Assembly: GCA_930367215.1 (NCBI GenBank)
Contig: OV884056.1
Location: 196,705,310-196,769,309 of the forward strand
DNA length: 64,000 nucleotides
Source: Pollenia angustigena
Lineage: Eukaryota; Arthropoda; Insecta; Diptera; Polleniidae
Reading direction: 5' to 3'
Position 1 is the first letter of the stretch. Each line of letters starts with the position of its first letter. The position numbers and the translations under genes are program-made. The notes beneath the pieces are model-generated. The model was not told the origin of the DNA and searched no databases. It was given only the letters and a program-made list of their open reading frames with translations. This document shows, in pieces, positions 49,197 through 60,453 of the stretch.

Positions 49197-49872
49197 CCCA
49201 TGTTCTGTAACTCTCGCGTCGAGAAAGTTTTCGATTGAAATGTGTGAAATGAAACAAAAATGCCATAAATTGAAACAAACAGCTGTTTTTCTCACTTAAC
49301 TGTGTCTGTAACTTTTTTTTGGCGAGTACAAGCTGTCACGTAAGGAAATTACTCGCCAATTTACAGAAAAAGTGTGTCTGTAACATTTTGGTGAGAAAAG
49401 TTCCCGCTTTGAGCTGTCAAATAAACTCACTAATAAAAATGGGGCTAGAAAAAATTTTAACACTAAAAAAGAATTAAAAATGCAAAGAATAATAATAATA
49501 TTATTTTGTTCTTGGCACATTTTTCATTGTTTTATTATTTTGCTTTTAACATTTTAATAAAATATACGAATGTCTTCAAAGATCATTAGCAAACAACAAA
49601 CATTAAAGTCGCTCTTCGTTGAAAAATTTTCAATTTAAGTAAATTTTGGTCGCCGTCAACGATATGTGCTACTGGCGTTCTGAACGTCTGCAATGTCACA
49701 TCGGCTTCGAGTGCAATATTATGACATTTATAACGTAACGACGTAATCTCTTTTGATAGTTTTCGACATGAGTTACAGACACACATTTATCTCACTTTTC
49801 GAGAAACGATGGAATATTTTGTTTCACATCTTTTCGATGCAAGAAGTTCTCATTAAAGTTACAGAACATGGG
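49197..49872. mobile_element. MITE with CCCATGTTCTGTAACT ends, copy 1
   Basis: The left end CCCATGTTCTGTAACTCTCG pairs with the right end AGTTACAGAACATGGG. It is closely similar over its whole length to 61470-62193. A minus-strand frame of about 60 codons (49586-49786) is shared with the second copy. Confidence 0.85.
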
Positions 49873-51261
49873 TACAGATTTCCTAAACCTAGTTTAACTG
49901 AGATCTCAAAAACCCAGCCTTATTTTAATTTTTGATTTTTTAAAAGTTTAACGTCTAGGTAAAACGTCTTTGAAATATGAGCGCGCCTTAATCTTTTAAA
50001 CCATTTTAAAGAAAAGTACCTTAATTTTAATGAATTGCGTTCAACATTTCCCTTTCCACAAACGACCCAAACGAAAAGAAATCCCCAACAAACCCTTGTC
50101 ATTATTCATCATGTTTCACTTTGGATTTTCCTTTTTATGTTACACAAATTATGTCCTTTTAATTTAGTCCACCTAATCAAAACATATTTCGCTAATTGTT
50201 TATAAATGTCGTTTTCTATTTAAACCAAAAGATGCATAAAACAAAAGCTCTTGCCTTTGTCTTGGAAAAAAAAATCATCTCGACAATCAAAATACCTCAA
50301 ATAAAAGTGGCTAATTTCGTTTTAAGCCTAAATAAATGAGAGTAAATAAAAAAAATTTATAACGTTAAAAAATGTCTGTGAACCTAAATGAAATAAATAC
50401 GTTAAAATTTAGCCCAAAGTAAAATGTTGTTACATTTTTTCAACGAAAACGTTAAATGGGTGTCATTTGTGGCGGAAATGTGGTGGATGTAATATATTTT
50501 TACAGTTACTACTGCTGTTTGTTATTGCTGTTGTATTTGTTCTGAAAGGTATCCAATTTTAAATAGATCTGCATGTTTTTTAAGCTCCCGCCCCTGTTGT
50601 TTTAATATTTTTATTTTATTTAAGCTCGTTGTTTTTTTTTTTTTTTTTTTTATTAAGGGTAGTTTTTGAGTTTTCAGTTTGTTAGCTAAATGTTTTGAAA
50701 TGTTTTACAATTTTTATTCAACATTTTTTTTTGGTCAGACAATGAATTTTAAAATGAATTGTTTAGGGGTTTTCATCTTTATCTTTGTTTTTTTTTTTTC
50801 TAACAAATGGTCTATTTGTGGTTTTGTTTTTGTGAGAGTTTGGGGGGCCAGGTCTAGAAAATAAATCTGAAAAGTAATGGAGTTTGAAAAATTAGTTAAT
50901 AGTTAATAAACAAGTTGTTAAACATAAGGTTTCTTTTGTTAATTTTTGGAAAAAGTGTTTTTTAATTTAAGAAAATTAATGTTTTTAAATTCTTTAAGAA
51001 ACCAACTACACAGAACAACATCTTGGTAAAACGCAATGAAGGCGTAGAAAATATGAAACACACGTTTACATTGTTCCCATCTATCATCTATCATCAAAAA
51101 AATGTCAACATCTCTGAAAAAACGTGTCAAAATTTTAAAAGAAAACAAAAAAATGTATTTGAAACTAACTTTTTTAAAAACATTAAACAAAAAATAATGC
51201 AAAAAAGGAAAACTTGCAAAATTCTAGCTCTGCTTTCAAGTAAACGGCATTTTGTCAGTGA
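49873..51261. other. AT-rich intron sequence
   Basis: T runs at 50632-50650 and 50788-50800. No supported feature. Confidence 0.4.
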
Positions 51262-51269
51262 TGCCACAT
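51262..51269 (+). other. hAT target-site duplication (left), TGCCACAT
   Basis: Exact match of 52451-52458. Confidence 0.9.
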
Positions 51270-51639
51270 CAGTGTTGCCAAAAATGACTAAATTTACGGA
51301 AAAAATGGCTAAAAATGGACTAAAAAATGGCTAAATGCTTTTTAAATAAAAACACATTAAACTTCAGTAACAAAACAGAAATAATTCATTTAAAGTTGTT
51401 TACGATAAAATTGTGAGTTAAGATCAATTTGTTAAATAAGAATAAACGTAAATTAATATTTTGATAGATATTTAAAAAATTAAATCATCGAAAAATTCGA
51501 TGTCGTTATTGTTCATCTCATAGGAATCACTCATTAGTTTCAAATAATCATTAGTTTTAAATAATTTGAAGGTAAATCATTATCACGACAGCATTTACCC
51601 AACCTTTTGAGTCCAGATCTACAATAAAAAACAAATAAG

Positions 51640-51875
51640 AAAGTATAGTCGGTTAAACCCGACTTTATGATACTCTACACCACATTAGAATTTTTGTACC
51701 AAATTTTATAAAATAATCTCTAAATTGCGAACTGTACTTTGCGCACATGGTTTACATGGACAGCCAGCCAGCCGGACAAACATCTGTAACACCTTAATAC
51801 AATATTTTAAGGTGTTACAGACATCAGCACAAACGCAAAGTACCCTCTGCACTATTGTGGTGGTATAAATATTGT
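51640..51875 (-). repeat. DINE-1/helentron-like repeat, copy 2, nested in the hAT
   Basis: On the minus strand it has CCACCACAATAGTGCAGAGG, GTGCTGATGTCTGTAACACC, GGCTGGCTGGCTGTCCATGT and TGCGCAAAGTACAG, the order seen at 7795-8062. Confidence 0.6.
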
Positions 51876-51929
51876 ATTGTTATGGTAAAAATATTTACCT
51901 AATTGATAAAATCGAATTAACGGTTGCTT

Positions 51930-52080
51930 AATGTAACCTACTTTTCAAATTACTTTTAACGATGTTTACTTGGCTAAACACCCTCTCTACATCAGCATTA
52001 GACAATGGAAGTGAGAGCAACTTTCTAGTCAATTCTGAAATTTCTAAAATAATTTTGTTACCGCCTGCATCCCTTTATTG
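51930..52080 (-). pseudogene. hAT transposase, C-terminal dimerisation region
   Basis: The minus strand reads KIILEISELTRKLLSLPLSN followed by ADVERVFSQVNIVKSNLKSR and a stop. 'LLS.P.SNADVERVFSQVN' is the hallmark of the hAT C-terminal dimerisation domain. The rest of the gene is not present as a readable frame. Confidence 0.85.
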
Positions 52081-52450
52081 AAATACTTGCAACCAGAAAG
52101 AAACAGCGACGTTTGTGCTGATCCATTTTATAAATTTAATAGTGGAATAATGTTCCTTTATTTCGAAAGATGTTTCAGCGTCATAGTTTATAGCGATTTT
52201 CAACATTTGTAAAAGTTGTGATTTAAATTAAAGGCGTTTTAATTGTTCAAAATGTTTATTTTACTTTTATAAATTTGTATAATAAAATAAAAATTATTCT
52301 TTTAGAAGAAAAACGGCAAAAAAATTTTATGGCTAAATTGGTTGAAAAATGGCTAAAAAAAAGTGGCTAATGGCTAAACTCATTTTTAAATGGCTAAACA
52401 GGGTGAAAATGGCTAAATCTAGCCACTAAATGGCTAAATTGGCAACACTG

Positions 52451-52458
52451 TGCCACAT
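52451..52458 (+). other. hAT target-site duplication (right), TGCCACAT
   Basis: Exact match of 51262-51269. Confidence 0.9.
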
Positions 52459-53713
52459 TAATAATGGAACTTATTGCTACTTTTCTATTGATGGCTTTTT
52501 AATATTTGAAACATGTAGAATGAAATTAATTGAGATATTATAAAGATATTGATTTTTAGCCATATGCATTTCTTATGGGAAGATGTTAACATCTTCACAA
52601 ATTGATGGTAGTTCTATTTTTATAGGGAAACCTGAAATCTCCAAGACTCAAAGAATGCCAAGCATTCTCTCACTAACAGCATTTATTTGCGTCTAAAGTA
52701 CAGCAAAATATTTTAGAATGAAAATTGATGCTCATTTAAATTTATATTCTCGCTAATTTCCATATCGCACACCTAAATAGTTCAAAAGTGACTCAACTCA
52801 ATATGTAAGTTTTTCGGGGTTTTATGCTTAAACAATGCACACTACACTTGTTCATCTATAAAATATATTACTGTATTCTTGTTAACTGTTGCTAATTGGT
52901 ATAAAATTGCAATGCAAAAAAGTGACTTATTTTTAGTTGTGTCAGAATATATAATGGTAGTAGATCCCTACTGCTAAGTGCTAAATAGTCTTAATTCGAA
53001 TTGTGACACTTTTGATAAAATAAATCTTTGTTGGAGTTTATATTAATTAGACTTGTGTCATTTTAGAAGTTCGCAGAAGTGTCAAAACTTGAAAAGTATT
53101 CAGCAAAAGTGACATAACTTAAAATAACTCGGTAACTAGTGTAACTAATACATAATCAAAAATGTCTCTACTAAAAATTATTCACAATCTAGTGTTTAAA
53201 GATTTTTTAAAAAAGTGATCAAAATCTGTATGGATTTTCTACTAAATGGTACAAAGATTTGTTTATAACTTTTTTTGTTCGGTTACATTGCAAATAAAGT
53301 TTTAGGATTCATAATAAGTTTAAAAATTTCCCATTTTACTGATTTGTTATTCTTGCACAACTAGTGTTATATAAAACTTAACTGAGTGGTAAAAAAAAAC
53401 TCGCTATTTGAAAAGATATCACAAAAATTCTGTGAACTAGGGCTTGAGAACAAAATTTGATTCAAGTGTTTTTGTAATTATTTTTAGATATTTCACCTTA
53501 GTGTTATTTTTTTAATTGATCTCATTAAAATACTTTAAAATTTAAAACTGCTGTGTCTTTTTCATAACCTGGGAAGTTGCTTTTCTGGCAAATACTTTTT
53601 TGCAATATGAAATGTTGGAAACAAAAAATGAATTATTTCTTTTCTTTGTAATAAACTTTAAGTTCATCTTTTATCAAAAAATAAGTTAAAAGTTTACAAA
53701 ACTAACTTAAATG
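52459..53713. other. AT-rich intron sequence
   Basis: Nothing recognised. Confidence 0.4.
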
Positions 53714-53997
53714 TGCTGTTTCCAGGTGACAAGCAATTGATTGTGTAGAAAAATTTATATGAAAATCACGACGCCGTGCAGTAAAACCATAGGAAATAAA
53801 GCCATATGGCCTTATTTCTCAATGAATAGAGAAATAACGCCATATGGCTTTATTTCCATGTAGGGAGTGAAATAAAGCCATACATGGTCTTATACCCATT
53901 TAAATTTTTTTCTTTTCATGTAATTGCAATTTATTTAAAAATTGTTTTGTTGGTTTTCTCTAGCTGTTTATATAAAAAATATAAGGAAAACACTTTT

Positions 53998-54400
53998 GGA
54001 CGCAAGGATTTTCTCCTCTATGGTATAACAAAGACCGGCTTCGCTAACTAAAGCTTCTCTGCATAGCCGGCCTTTGGCCGGGCGCAAGGATTTTCTACTC
54101 TATGGTATAACAAAGGCCGGCTTCGCTAACTAAAGTTTCTCTGCATAGACGGCCTTCGGCCGGGCGCAAGGATTTTCTCTTCTATGGTATAACAGAGACC
54201 GGCTTCGCTAACTAAAGCTTCTCTTCATAGCCGGCCTTCGGCCGGGAGCAAGGATTTTCTCCTCTATGGTATAACAGAGACCGGCTTCGCTAACTAAAGC
54301 TTCTCTGCATAGCCGGCCTTCGGCCGGGAGCAAGGATTTTCTACTCTATGGTATAACAAACACCGGCTTCTCTGCGTATTCGGCCTTCGTTCGAAAACAA
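53998..54400 (+). repeat. 82-bp tandem repeats, plus orientation (about 5 units)
   Basis: Unit starts at about 54000, 54082, 54164, 54246 and 54328, exactly 82 bases apart. Each holds GCAAGGATTTTCT, CTATGGTATAACA, CCGGCTTCGCTAACTAAAG, CTTCTCTGCATAG and the palindrome CCGGCCTTCGGCCGG. The last unit is shortened. Confidence 0.9.
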
Positions 54401-54439
54401 GGCAGATTTAGAAGCTATACTTAGCGAAACCGGTACTTG

Positions 54440-54570
54440 TTCTACCATTGAGGAGAAAATCCTTGCGCCCGGCCGAAGGCCGGCTATGCAGAGAAGCTTT
54501 AGTTAGCGAAGCAGGTATTTGTTATACCATAGAGGAGAAAATCCTTGCGCCCGGCCTAAGGCCGGCTATG
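54440..54570 (-). repeat. 82-bp repeats, inverted (about 1.5-2 units)
   Basis: AGAAAATCCTTGCGCCCGGC followed by CGAAGGCCGGCTATGCAGAG and TTTAGTTAGCGAAGC is the reverse complement of the plus-oriented units. Confidence 0.9.
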
Positions 54571-54941
54571 CTTTGGACTTTGTAAACATATTGTGGCGGG
54601 CCCGCCGGACGCGCTCCCTCCCCTCCCCCTTCCACCTACTGTACCATATTTTTTCAACACTTGACAATGGCAACTCATTCTTTTGGCAATTTGTAACCAC
54701 AACAATTACACTGTTATGGCGTTATTTCCACTTTGGTTATTAAGCGATTATGGTGTTCTTGCACTTGGATGGTGGTAATAAAGCCATATGGCTTTTTTTT
54801 TCTCAATTCATTTAGTAATAAAGCCATATGGCTTTATTTCCTATGGCTTTATTACACGGCACCGAAAATCACTCAGTTTTTTGAGTACTTTTCGTGTAAA
54901 TTTTCTTACAAAATCAATTGCTTGTCACCTGGAAACAACAC

Positions 54942-56793
54942 ATACATTTTTACCTAAATAAATCTATTACTTTAATCTTTTAGCAATCTTATTACAAAAA
55001 TAAAGAAATCAATAAAAATCTTTAGCAGAAAATAAAACATTTGCCTTTTGTTGCTTTTTTTATAAATACAAATTATAACAACTAACAAAACACTTTTACC
55101 TTAAAGTATGCAACCAATAAAAGAAAACAAAAACCCAAAACAAATTTAAACCAGAAAAATAAAAATCCTTTTAAGTATTATACAGACATTTTGTCTAGAG
55201 ATCTAAAATCTTAACATAACAAAACCCCAATAGCACTATAGTATACATACAATTTCTGTTAAATACCAAAAATTCTTTGACCTGTAATGATTACCTGTTT
55301 ATATTTATAAGTATTTTTGTATATCAAAGTTTTTTTTGTTTTATTTGGAATTACTTGCTTCCAACTCATACCAAACTTTTCCTAATAGTATAAATATTGA
55401 TTTCATTACCTCCCCTCCCCCGTTTTTCGCTTTTATTTTTTCTCTAACAAGCCATTATCTTTTACCCTTCTTAATCATCCATTAAACATCTTATTAACAT
55501 TTTTCGAAAGAGTGGTGTGTGTAGAGAACAGCAATGTAGAGAAAGGAAGTGGGGGGAGGGGAGGGGAGAGGAAGTAATAAAAGAAACAAATCACTTAAGT
55601 GCTTTATTAAGTCAAGTAAAAAAAACAACAGAAATGATTTCTTCCTATTTTCTTTTTGTTTTTGGCCAAAATATAAGGATTTTGAAGTAAACGTATGTGT
55701 GTATTTGTATCATGATAGAAAAATCAACCCCGAAAATATTTTTACCTGTTGGAAATTTTAGTCTAAGTGATTTATGTGCAGCCCTTCAAAATCTTCAAAA
55801 GCTTAATGTTTTTGTTATATGTTTTGATTTATCATGTTAAGATAAATACTTGTTAAATACGGATACATATTCTATGGATGAAGTTAAAAGAATCTTAAAG
55901 GTTTTTTTTTAAAGTGCGAAAAAAACTGAATGCTTTTCTTTTTTTGAATATAAAAAATAAATCTTATGAATTCTTAACTGCTATGGCTATTGAAGTTTTG
56001 TTACCTTTAAATCGAAAAAAAAATTTTAAAACCATTTTAGTAAAAAGTTTTTATGATAGATAAAGAAAGGGTGAAGTTTTTGCTAATAACATCAATTGCT
56101 TAGGGTTCAGTGTCGTACTCCAAAACTGTCGAATAATTTGTTTCATCTTATTCATTTAAATCGGCTGCTATTTCCGTATGACTTCAGTATTAGTTTAAAT
56201 GAGGAAATATTTTTCAATTCATAACACAATTTTCACTTCTCAGAACTTCAATAAGTCTGTCAAATTTCAAAAGGAAAAGTTTGTTCATACCATTAATCTG
56301 TTTTAATTATTGCCAGATACTGTAGTAATCAGTGGCGTCCACTCTAAGGACACTAAACGCGTGAAGGCGTGACAAAAATAGATAAATTGAAAAAATTACC
56401 CAAAGGAAAAATTCTCGCCACTTTTTTCAATTAAACCATTAATCAAAAATAAAGTCAGTTTTTATTAAAAATTTTATCAAGTGAATTAAACGTTCACTAA
56501 TATTTTTACTTATTTTATTCAGACAATGTTTTTCATATCAAAAAATTTAATTGATACCTACAAAATTAATTTTTTACTGGTCCAAATTTAACTAATTTTC
56601 AAATTATATTCTATTATACATATTTTAAATCTCATTTAATTATTTTGCTGTGCTGTTTTGCACATTTTTATGCCATTTTTTTAAAGTGCAAAATGTATTT
56701 TTTTAACGGCAACAAAAGTCGAAGTTGAAGGCAAAATAATTTATTAAAACATATTATTGAATACAAGATAATTTTACATCCAATTAAATTAAG
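54942..56793. other. AT-rich intron sequence
   Basis: A GGGGAGGGGAGGGGAGAGG-like purine-rich patch at about 55550-55572 and a CCTCCCCTCCCCC patch at 55410-55421 may pair as a small inverted repeat. Otherwise nothing recognised. Confidence 0.4.
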
Positions 56794-56801
56794 GTTCAAC
56801 T
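56794..56801 (+). other. hAT target-site duplication (left), GTTCAACT
   Basis: Exact match of 57764-57771. Confidence 0.85.
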
Positions 56802-57763
56802 TAGGGATTGCTGTTCGGTTTTAACTGAAATCGAAACCGGGGTTTTTAATGCCTAAATACCAAAACCGAAAACCGACAAAAACCTCAGTTTTTAGCTTTT
56901 ACTTTAAAAAAATGTATGCTTAACGAAATTGCAAATTATATTTACATAATACTCGTACTTCAACATTAAAAAGTTTATACATAACAGCCTGCAACAGTGG
57001 TTAAGTGTATCGAAAATTCTTAATATTAACAATAAAAAATATTTGCACTTTTTTAATTAAAGTACATGGATTCCCTGCTAGCATCTGGAAGATCGTTTTT
57101 TTTTTTTCAAAAACTGACTAATCAGTTACAGTTACACTTATAAGAAAGCGAATCATAAATCACTCATCAAGAAGAGTCGCGGGGAGGGTACAATGTTCTC
57201 CCGGCAAATGTATCTTTATAATCAGAAATTGAGCGCATATTCTTGTTTTTTAATCGCGCTGAAGAGTCAAAAAGACTTGAATATGATTAACAAATTTTCA
57301 TAGTTTAACCTTTGAGGAATCAGCTCCTCGAACAAAATAAACGCATATGAACTAATTTTTCGATAAAAAAGTGATACACTTGTTATGAGAAATTGGTACC
57401 CAACCGATGAATTCCCTCAAAGAATCAAATGTGATACAATTTTCTTATTCCTTTTTGAGAATATGAATTAATCATATGTTGAATCTTTTTCACTGATTTG
57501 ATATGATTGAATCACATATGAATGATTTTTCAATCGCTCAAGTAACAAATCAGTTTGTTATCATCAAAAGTGATCTGAGAAAACTCATTTAGGTGATTTT
57601 TACAAATTATCAGCCAAATGCTAGCTGGGTGGAGACAAATGAAAAAATTGTATAACAAACAAAATTAATTAGTTTTATTTTCAAAACCGAAAACCGAGCC
57701 GAAGCCGACCGGTTTTAATCATTTTAAAACCGAAAACGGCGGTTTCACATTTAGCAAACTCTA
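56802..57763. mobile_element. hAT-type non-autonomous element (TAGGGATTGC ends)
   Basis: Left TAGGGATTGCT pairs with the inverted right end TAGAGTTTGCT; GTTCAACT flanks both. AAACCGAAAACCGA words lie near both ends in the same orientation (56873-56882 and 57688-57735). 962 bp, with another inverted-repeat unit nested inside. Confidence 0.8.
57073..57629. mobile_element. MITE nested in the hAT element (CCCTGCTAGCATCTGG ends)
   Basis: Left CCCTGCTAGCATCTGG pairs with right CCAAATGCTAGCTGGG. 557 bp, rich in TTGAATC/GATTCAA-like words, no coding sequence. Confidence 0.6.
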
Positions 57764-57771
57764 GTTCAACT
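57764..57771 (+). other. hAT target-site duplication (right), GTTCAACT
   Basis: Exact match of 56794-56801. Confidence 0.85.
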
Positions 57772-58545
57772 GAAGCTTTAAGTAACATATACATTCTTTT
57801 AAAATTGATTACTGTTTAATAAATTTTCGAGTTGTTGGCTATCCTTGTCCTCATAAATCACTATCTATGTGATCCCTGCAAATAATAGGACCAGTCCAAA
57901 CACGCGTGTAAAGAGTAGTCCACAAGGGACCAGGACTAGTCCAAAAATAACCCAAACGTATGGAAAATAACTGGTCTATTTAACATTACGATGTCCTAGG
58001 AGAGGACCATATAACCCACCTTTGGACCACTAAGGAGTAGTTTTAAAACTACTCCATGGTATACTCAAGAGGATTAGTTTTGAAGTCGTTTAAAAAAGAC
58101 ACAAGCAGTTTGAATGGAATATTAAAAAGTTTACCCTGCAAATAATAGGACCAGTCCAAACACGCGTGTAAAGAGTAGTCCACAAGGGACCAAAACTAGT
58201 CCAAAAGTAACCCAAACGTATGGAAAAAACCTGGTCTATTTAACATTACGATGTCCTAGGAGAGGAACATATAACCCACCTTTGGACCACTAAGAAGTAG
58301 TTTGAAGACTACTCCATGGTATACTCAAGAGGATTAGTTTTGAAGTCGTTTAAAAACGAAAACATGTCGTTAAAAAACGAAGACATGTCGTCTCACTACA
58401 AACAATTTTTAACAATGACATGGTCCACACTTGCATTACATCGGACCAGTCCATAGAGTAGTCCATCTTATCAAAATGGATCAGGTGGTTCAATTTTATT
58501 TGCTTTCGTTTTTAAACCACTTTAAAACTAATCCTCTTGTGTATA

Positions 58546-59455
58546 CACTGAAAGAATTTTCTTCGCAATACCAATGAATTTTGACATTAATCCCATGAAA
58601 AATTGCATTAAAAAGGAACCTATGCAGCGCTTCGTCGGATCAATGAAACCTGTTTCATTAAAAAGATTTAATGAAACATTACATTAGATCTATGAATATT
58701 ATTCATTGGATGAATACTTTCAATAAAGTAAAATCATTTTTTTTTATTGTTTTTAATTATTTTTATTTTTTCTTATTTTATTTTATTTTATTTATTTTTC
58801 TGTCTCTGGCGGGAATCGATCGCGCAACCTCGATGCTGATAGACTAGCCCACTACCAGCTAGTCTGCCGGGGCAGTGTAGTTTTGGTAAAAAAACTAGGT
58901 TTTCTACTCAATTAAGAGCGTAAATATGAAACTAAATTGTCCATAACAACAATAACAACGTTGATTTAAAGTGGATTGAAAGTTTTTGTTTCATTACTAT
59001 AATGACATTTTTATTGTCATAATGAAAATTTAAATTTATGAAGGCAATTATTGAAATATGTTGCTTATATAAAAAAAATTTTGATTTCATAAATTTAATG
59101 GCATACAAATAGCATTAGATGTATGAAATTATTAAATCTTACATTTTTTAATTAACAATTAAACATTTTTTTAAGGAAACTATAATTTTGTATTAATTTA
59201 TGAATATAGTTATGTTTGTATATTGTTTTTTTTATGTTCCCAATTAAAATTTTTTGTTTAACTTCGACAAACTTAAGTTTTCATATATCCAATGAATTTT
59301 TTAACGTAATTACGAAATCTAATGAAGCGATTTTAACGAAAATACTTAATTAAAACTATGAAATTCAATTTAGACAATGAAAATTTTCATTTACCCAAGG
59401 AAATTTTTTTTATGAAAATGATTCATTAAATATATGAAGCATTTTTCTTTCAGTG
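58546..59455. mobile_element. MITE with CACTGAAAGAAT ends, copy 2, nested
   Basis: Left CACTGAAAGAATTTTCTTCG and right TTTCAGTG are flanked by TATA on both sides. The uninterrupted direct units show GTATACC at this spot, so the empty site is visible in the same window. Same family as 30149-31010. It carries a SINE head inside. Confidence 0.85.
58801..58875 (-). repeat. tRNA-derived SINE head, copy 2
   Basis: On the minus strand: TGCCCCGGCAGACTAG, A box TAGCTGGTAGTGG (58850-58862), GAGGTTGCG, B box GATCGATTCCCGCC (58808-58822), then AGAGACAG. It matches 28160-28236 in order and spacing. Confidence 0.6.
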
Positions 59456-59705
59456 TATACCATGGAGTAGTTTTAAAACTTCTCCTTAGTAGTCCAAAGG
59501 TGGGTTATATGGTCCTCTCCTAGGACATCGTAATGTTAAATAGACCATGTTTTTTCCAAACGTTTGGGTTACTTTTGGAGTAGTCCTGGTCCCTTGTGGG
59601 CTACTCTTTATACGCGTATTTGGACTGGTCCTATTATTTGCAGGATAAACTTTTTAATATTCCAACAAACATCTTGTTATTGTATTCAAACTGCTTGTGT
59701 CGTTT

Positions 59706-60230
59706 ATTTGGGTTTCTCGTAGTTTGAGCAATAACGATTATCTCGTTTAAGACTATAATTAATATGAATTAGGTAGAAGCCAGTATTTAACGACATTTTA
59801 TTTATAGCTTTATAAAAAAAAATGAATATTAATGACAATTGAAGTCCTCTCAACTTCGGAGTTTGATTAGGGATATGAGAAGATATTGTTACAAACTTTA
59901 TTTGTTAAAGTTATAAATCTTAATCCAAAACTTACCCGTTCTATCAGTGTTTTTACGTTCGCACATTTTTTAAGCTGTAGGGCAGTTTTCACAACTCGGT
60001 TTTGCTAGAGAACAAAAAATGTATCCGAAAATGTAACCAAAAGTAAAAACGGGCAGAAAAGGCTGACTAGAAATAACAAAAATAGCTGTTTTTGCGCGTT
60101 TTTCAGTTTAGGGCTATATATTTTTATTGCGTTGAAGGTATTTAAAAAAGGCCAAAATCTAGCCTGAAAAGGGCGAATATGGCAGTACTATAATATTATT
60201 ACACAATATATTAAGCCTACTTTAGGGCCA
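59706..60230. other. AT-rich intron sequence
   Basis: Nothing recognised. Confidence 0.4.
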
Positions 60231-60416
60231 CAAGGCTAAATCATGACGTCATCTTAAATTCAAAAGGCCTTAAGTGAAATAAATTCAAATAATTTTTTTG
60301 ATTGATAATGATGTATTTTGGTTCATTACATCGTAGCCGATCAAACTGTCGATTTTGAATTGTTTGTCGCTTATGGCCTTTTGGATTTGAGGTGACGATG
60401 TATACAATTAAAGCCT
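60231..60416. mobile_element. Short palindromic MITE with AAGGCT ends
   Basis: Left AAGGCTAAATCATGACGTCA...ATTCAAAAGGCC pairs with right GGCCTTTTGGATTTGAGGTG...AAAGCCTT. About 185 bp. Confidence 0.6.
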
Positions 60417-60453
60417 TAACGTCAAATCATGTGAAGAAATAAGTGTTTGTAAT

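Larger units (their letters stand above)
51270..52450. mobile_element. hAT transposon, non-autonomous, with perfect 8-bp duplication
   Basis: The left end CAGTGTTGCCAAAAATG pairs with the right end TTGGCAACACTG. Both are flanked by TGCCACAT. Many TGGCTAAA words lie at both ends in the same orientation (51300-51335 and 52328-52440). A transposase C-terminal relic remains on the minus strand, and a DINE-like repeat has inserted in the middle. Confidence 0.9.
53714..54941. mobile_element. Foldback-like element with GC-rich tandem core
   Basis: The arms start TGCTGTTTCCAGGTGACAAG (left) and, inverted, TGTTGTTTCCAGGTGACAAG (right). They run on through CAATTGATT, AAAATTTA, CGCCGTG/TGCCGTG and several GCCATATGGC palindromes. 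The core holds 82-base tandem units, first in one orientation (53998-54400) and then inverted (about 54440-54570). No coding sequence. The layout resembles Drosophila FB elements, but the unit sequence is not one I know. Confidence 0.75.
57874..59705. mobile_element. Second foldback-like element made of 260-bp units
   Basis: Two direct units begin CCCTGCAAATAATAGGACCA at 57874 and 58134 (260 bases apart). An inverted unit runs from about 58500 to 59705, interrupted by a MITE (58546-59455). All share AAACACGCGTGTAAAGAGTA, CCAAAAGTAACCCAAACG or variant, CGATGTCCTAGGAGAGGA and CTCCATGGTATACTCAAGAG. The spacer holds extra GGACCAGTCCATAGAGTAG words. Non-coding. Confidence 0.8.

Noticed and set aside
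49586..49786. Minus-strand frame of about 60 codons shared by both twin MITEs (also 61895-62116)
   Set aside because: Of six base differences I could compare between the copies, four change the residue, which is no sign of protein-level constraint, and no domain is recognisable. Most likely chance within a young repeat.
51023..51334. 103-codon plus-strand Lys-rich frame
   Set aside because: Runs across the hAT boundary at 51270, so it is not a single ancestral gene.
53998..54570. CRISPR-like look of evenly spaced palindromic repeats
   Set aside because: The units are continuous 82-base tandem copies with no unique spacers, in a eukaryotic foldback element.
53998..54620. Possible bacterial contamination because of GC-rich sequence
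   Set aside because: No bacterial coding frame; the block lies symmetrically inside AT-rich inverted arms.
54942..54957. An exact target duplication for the 53.7-kb foldback-like element
   Set aside because: Flanking bases on the two sides do not match cleanly, so boundaries are given as approximate.
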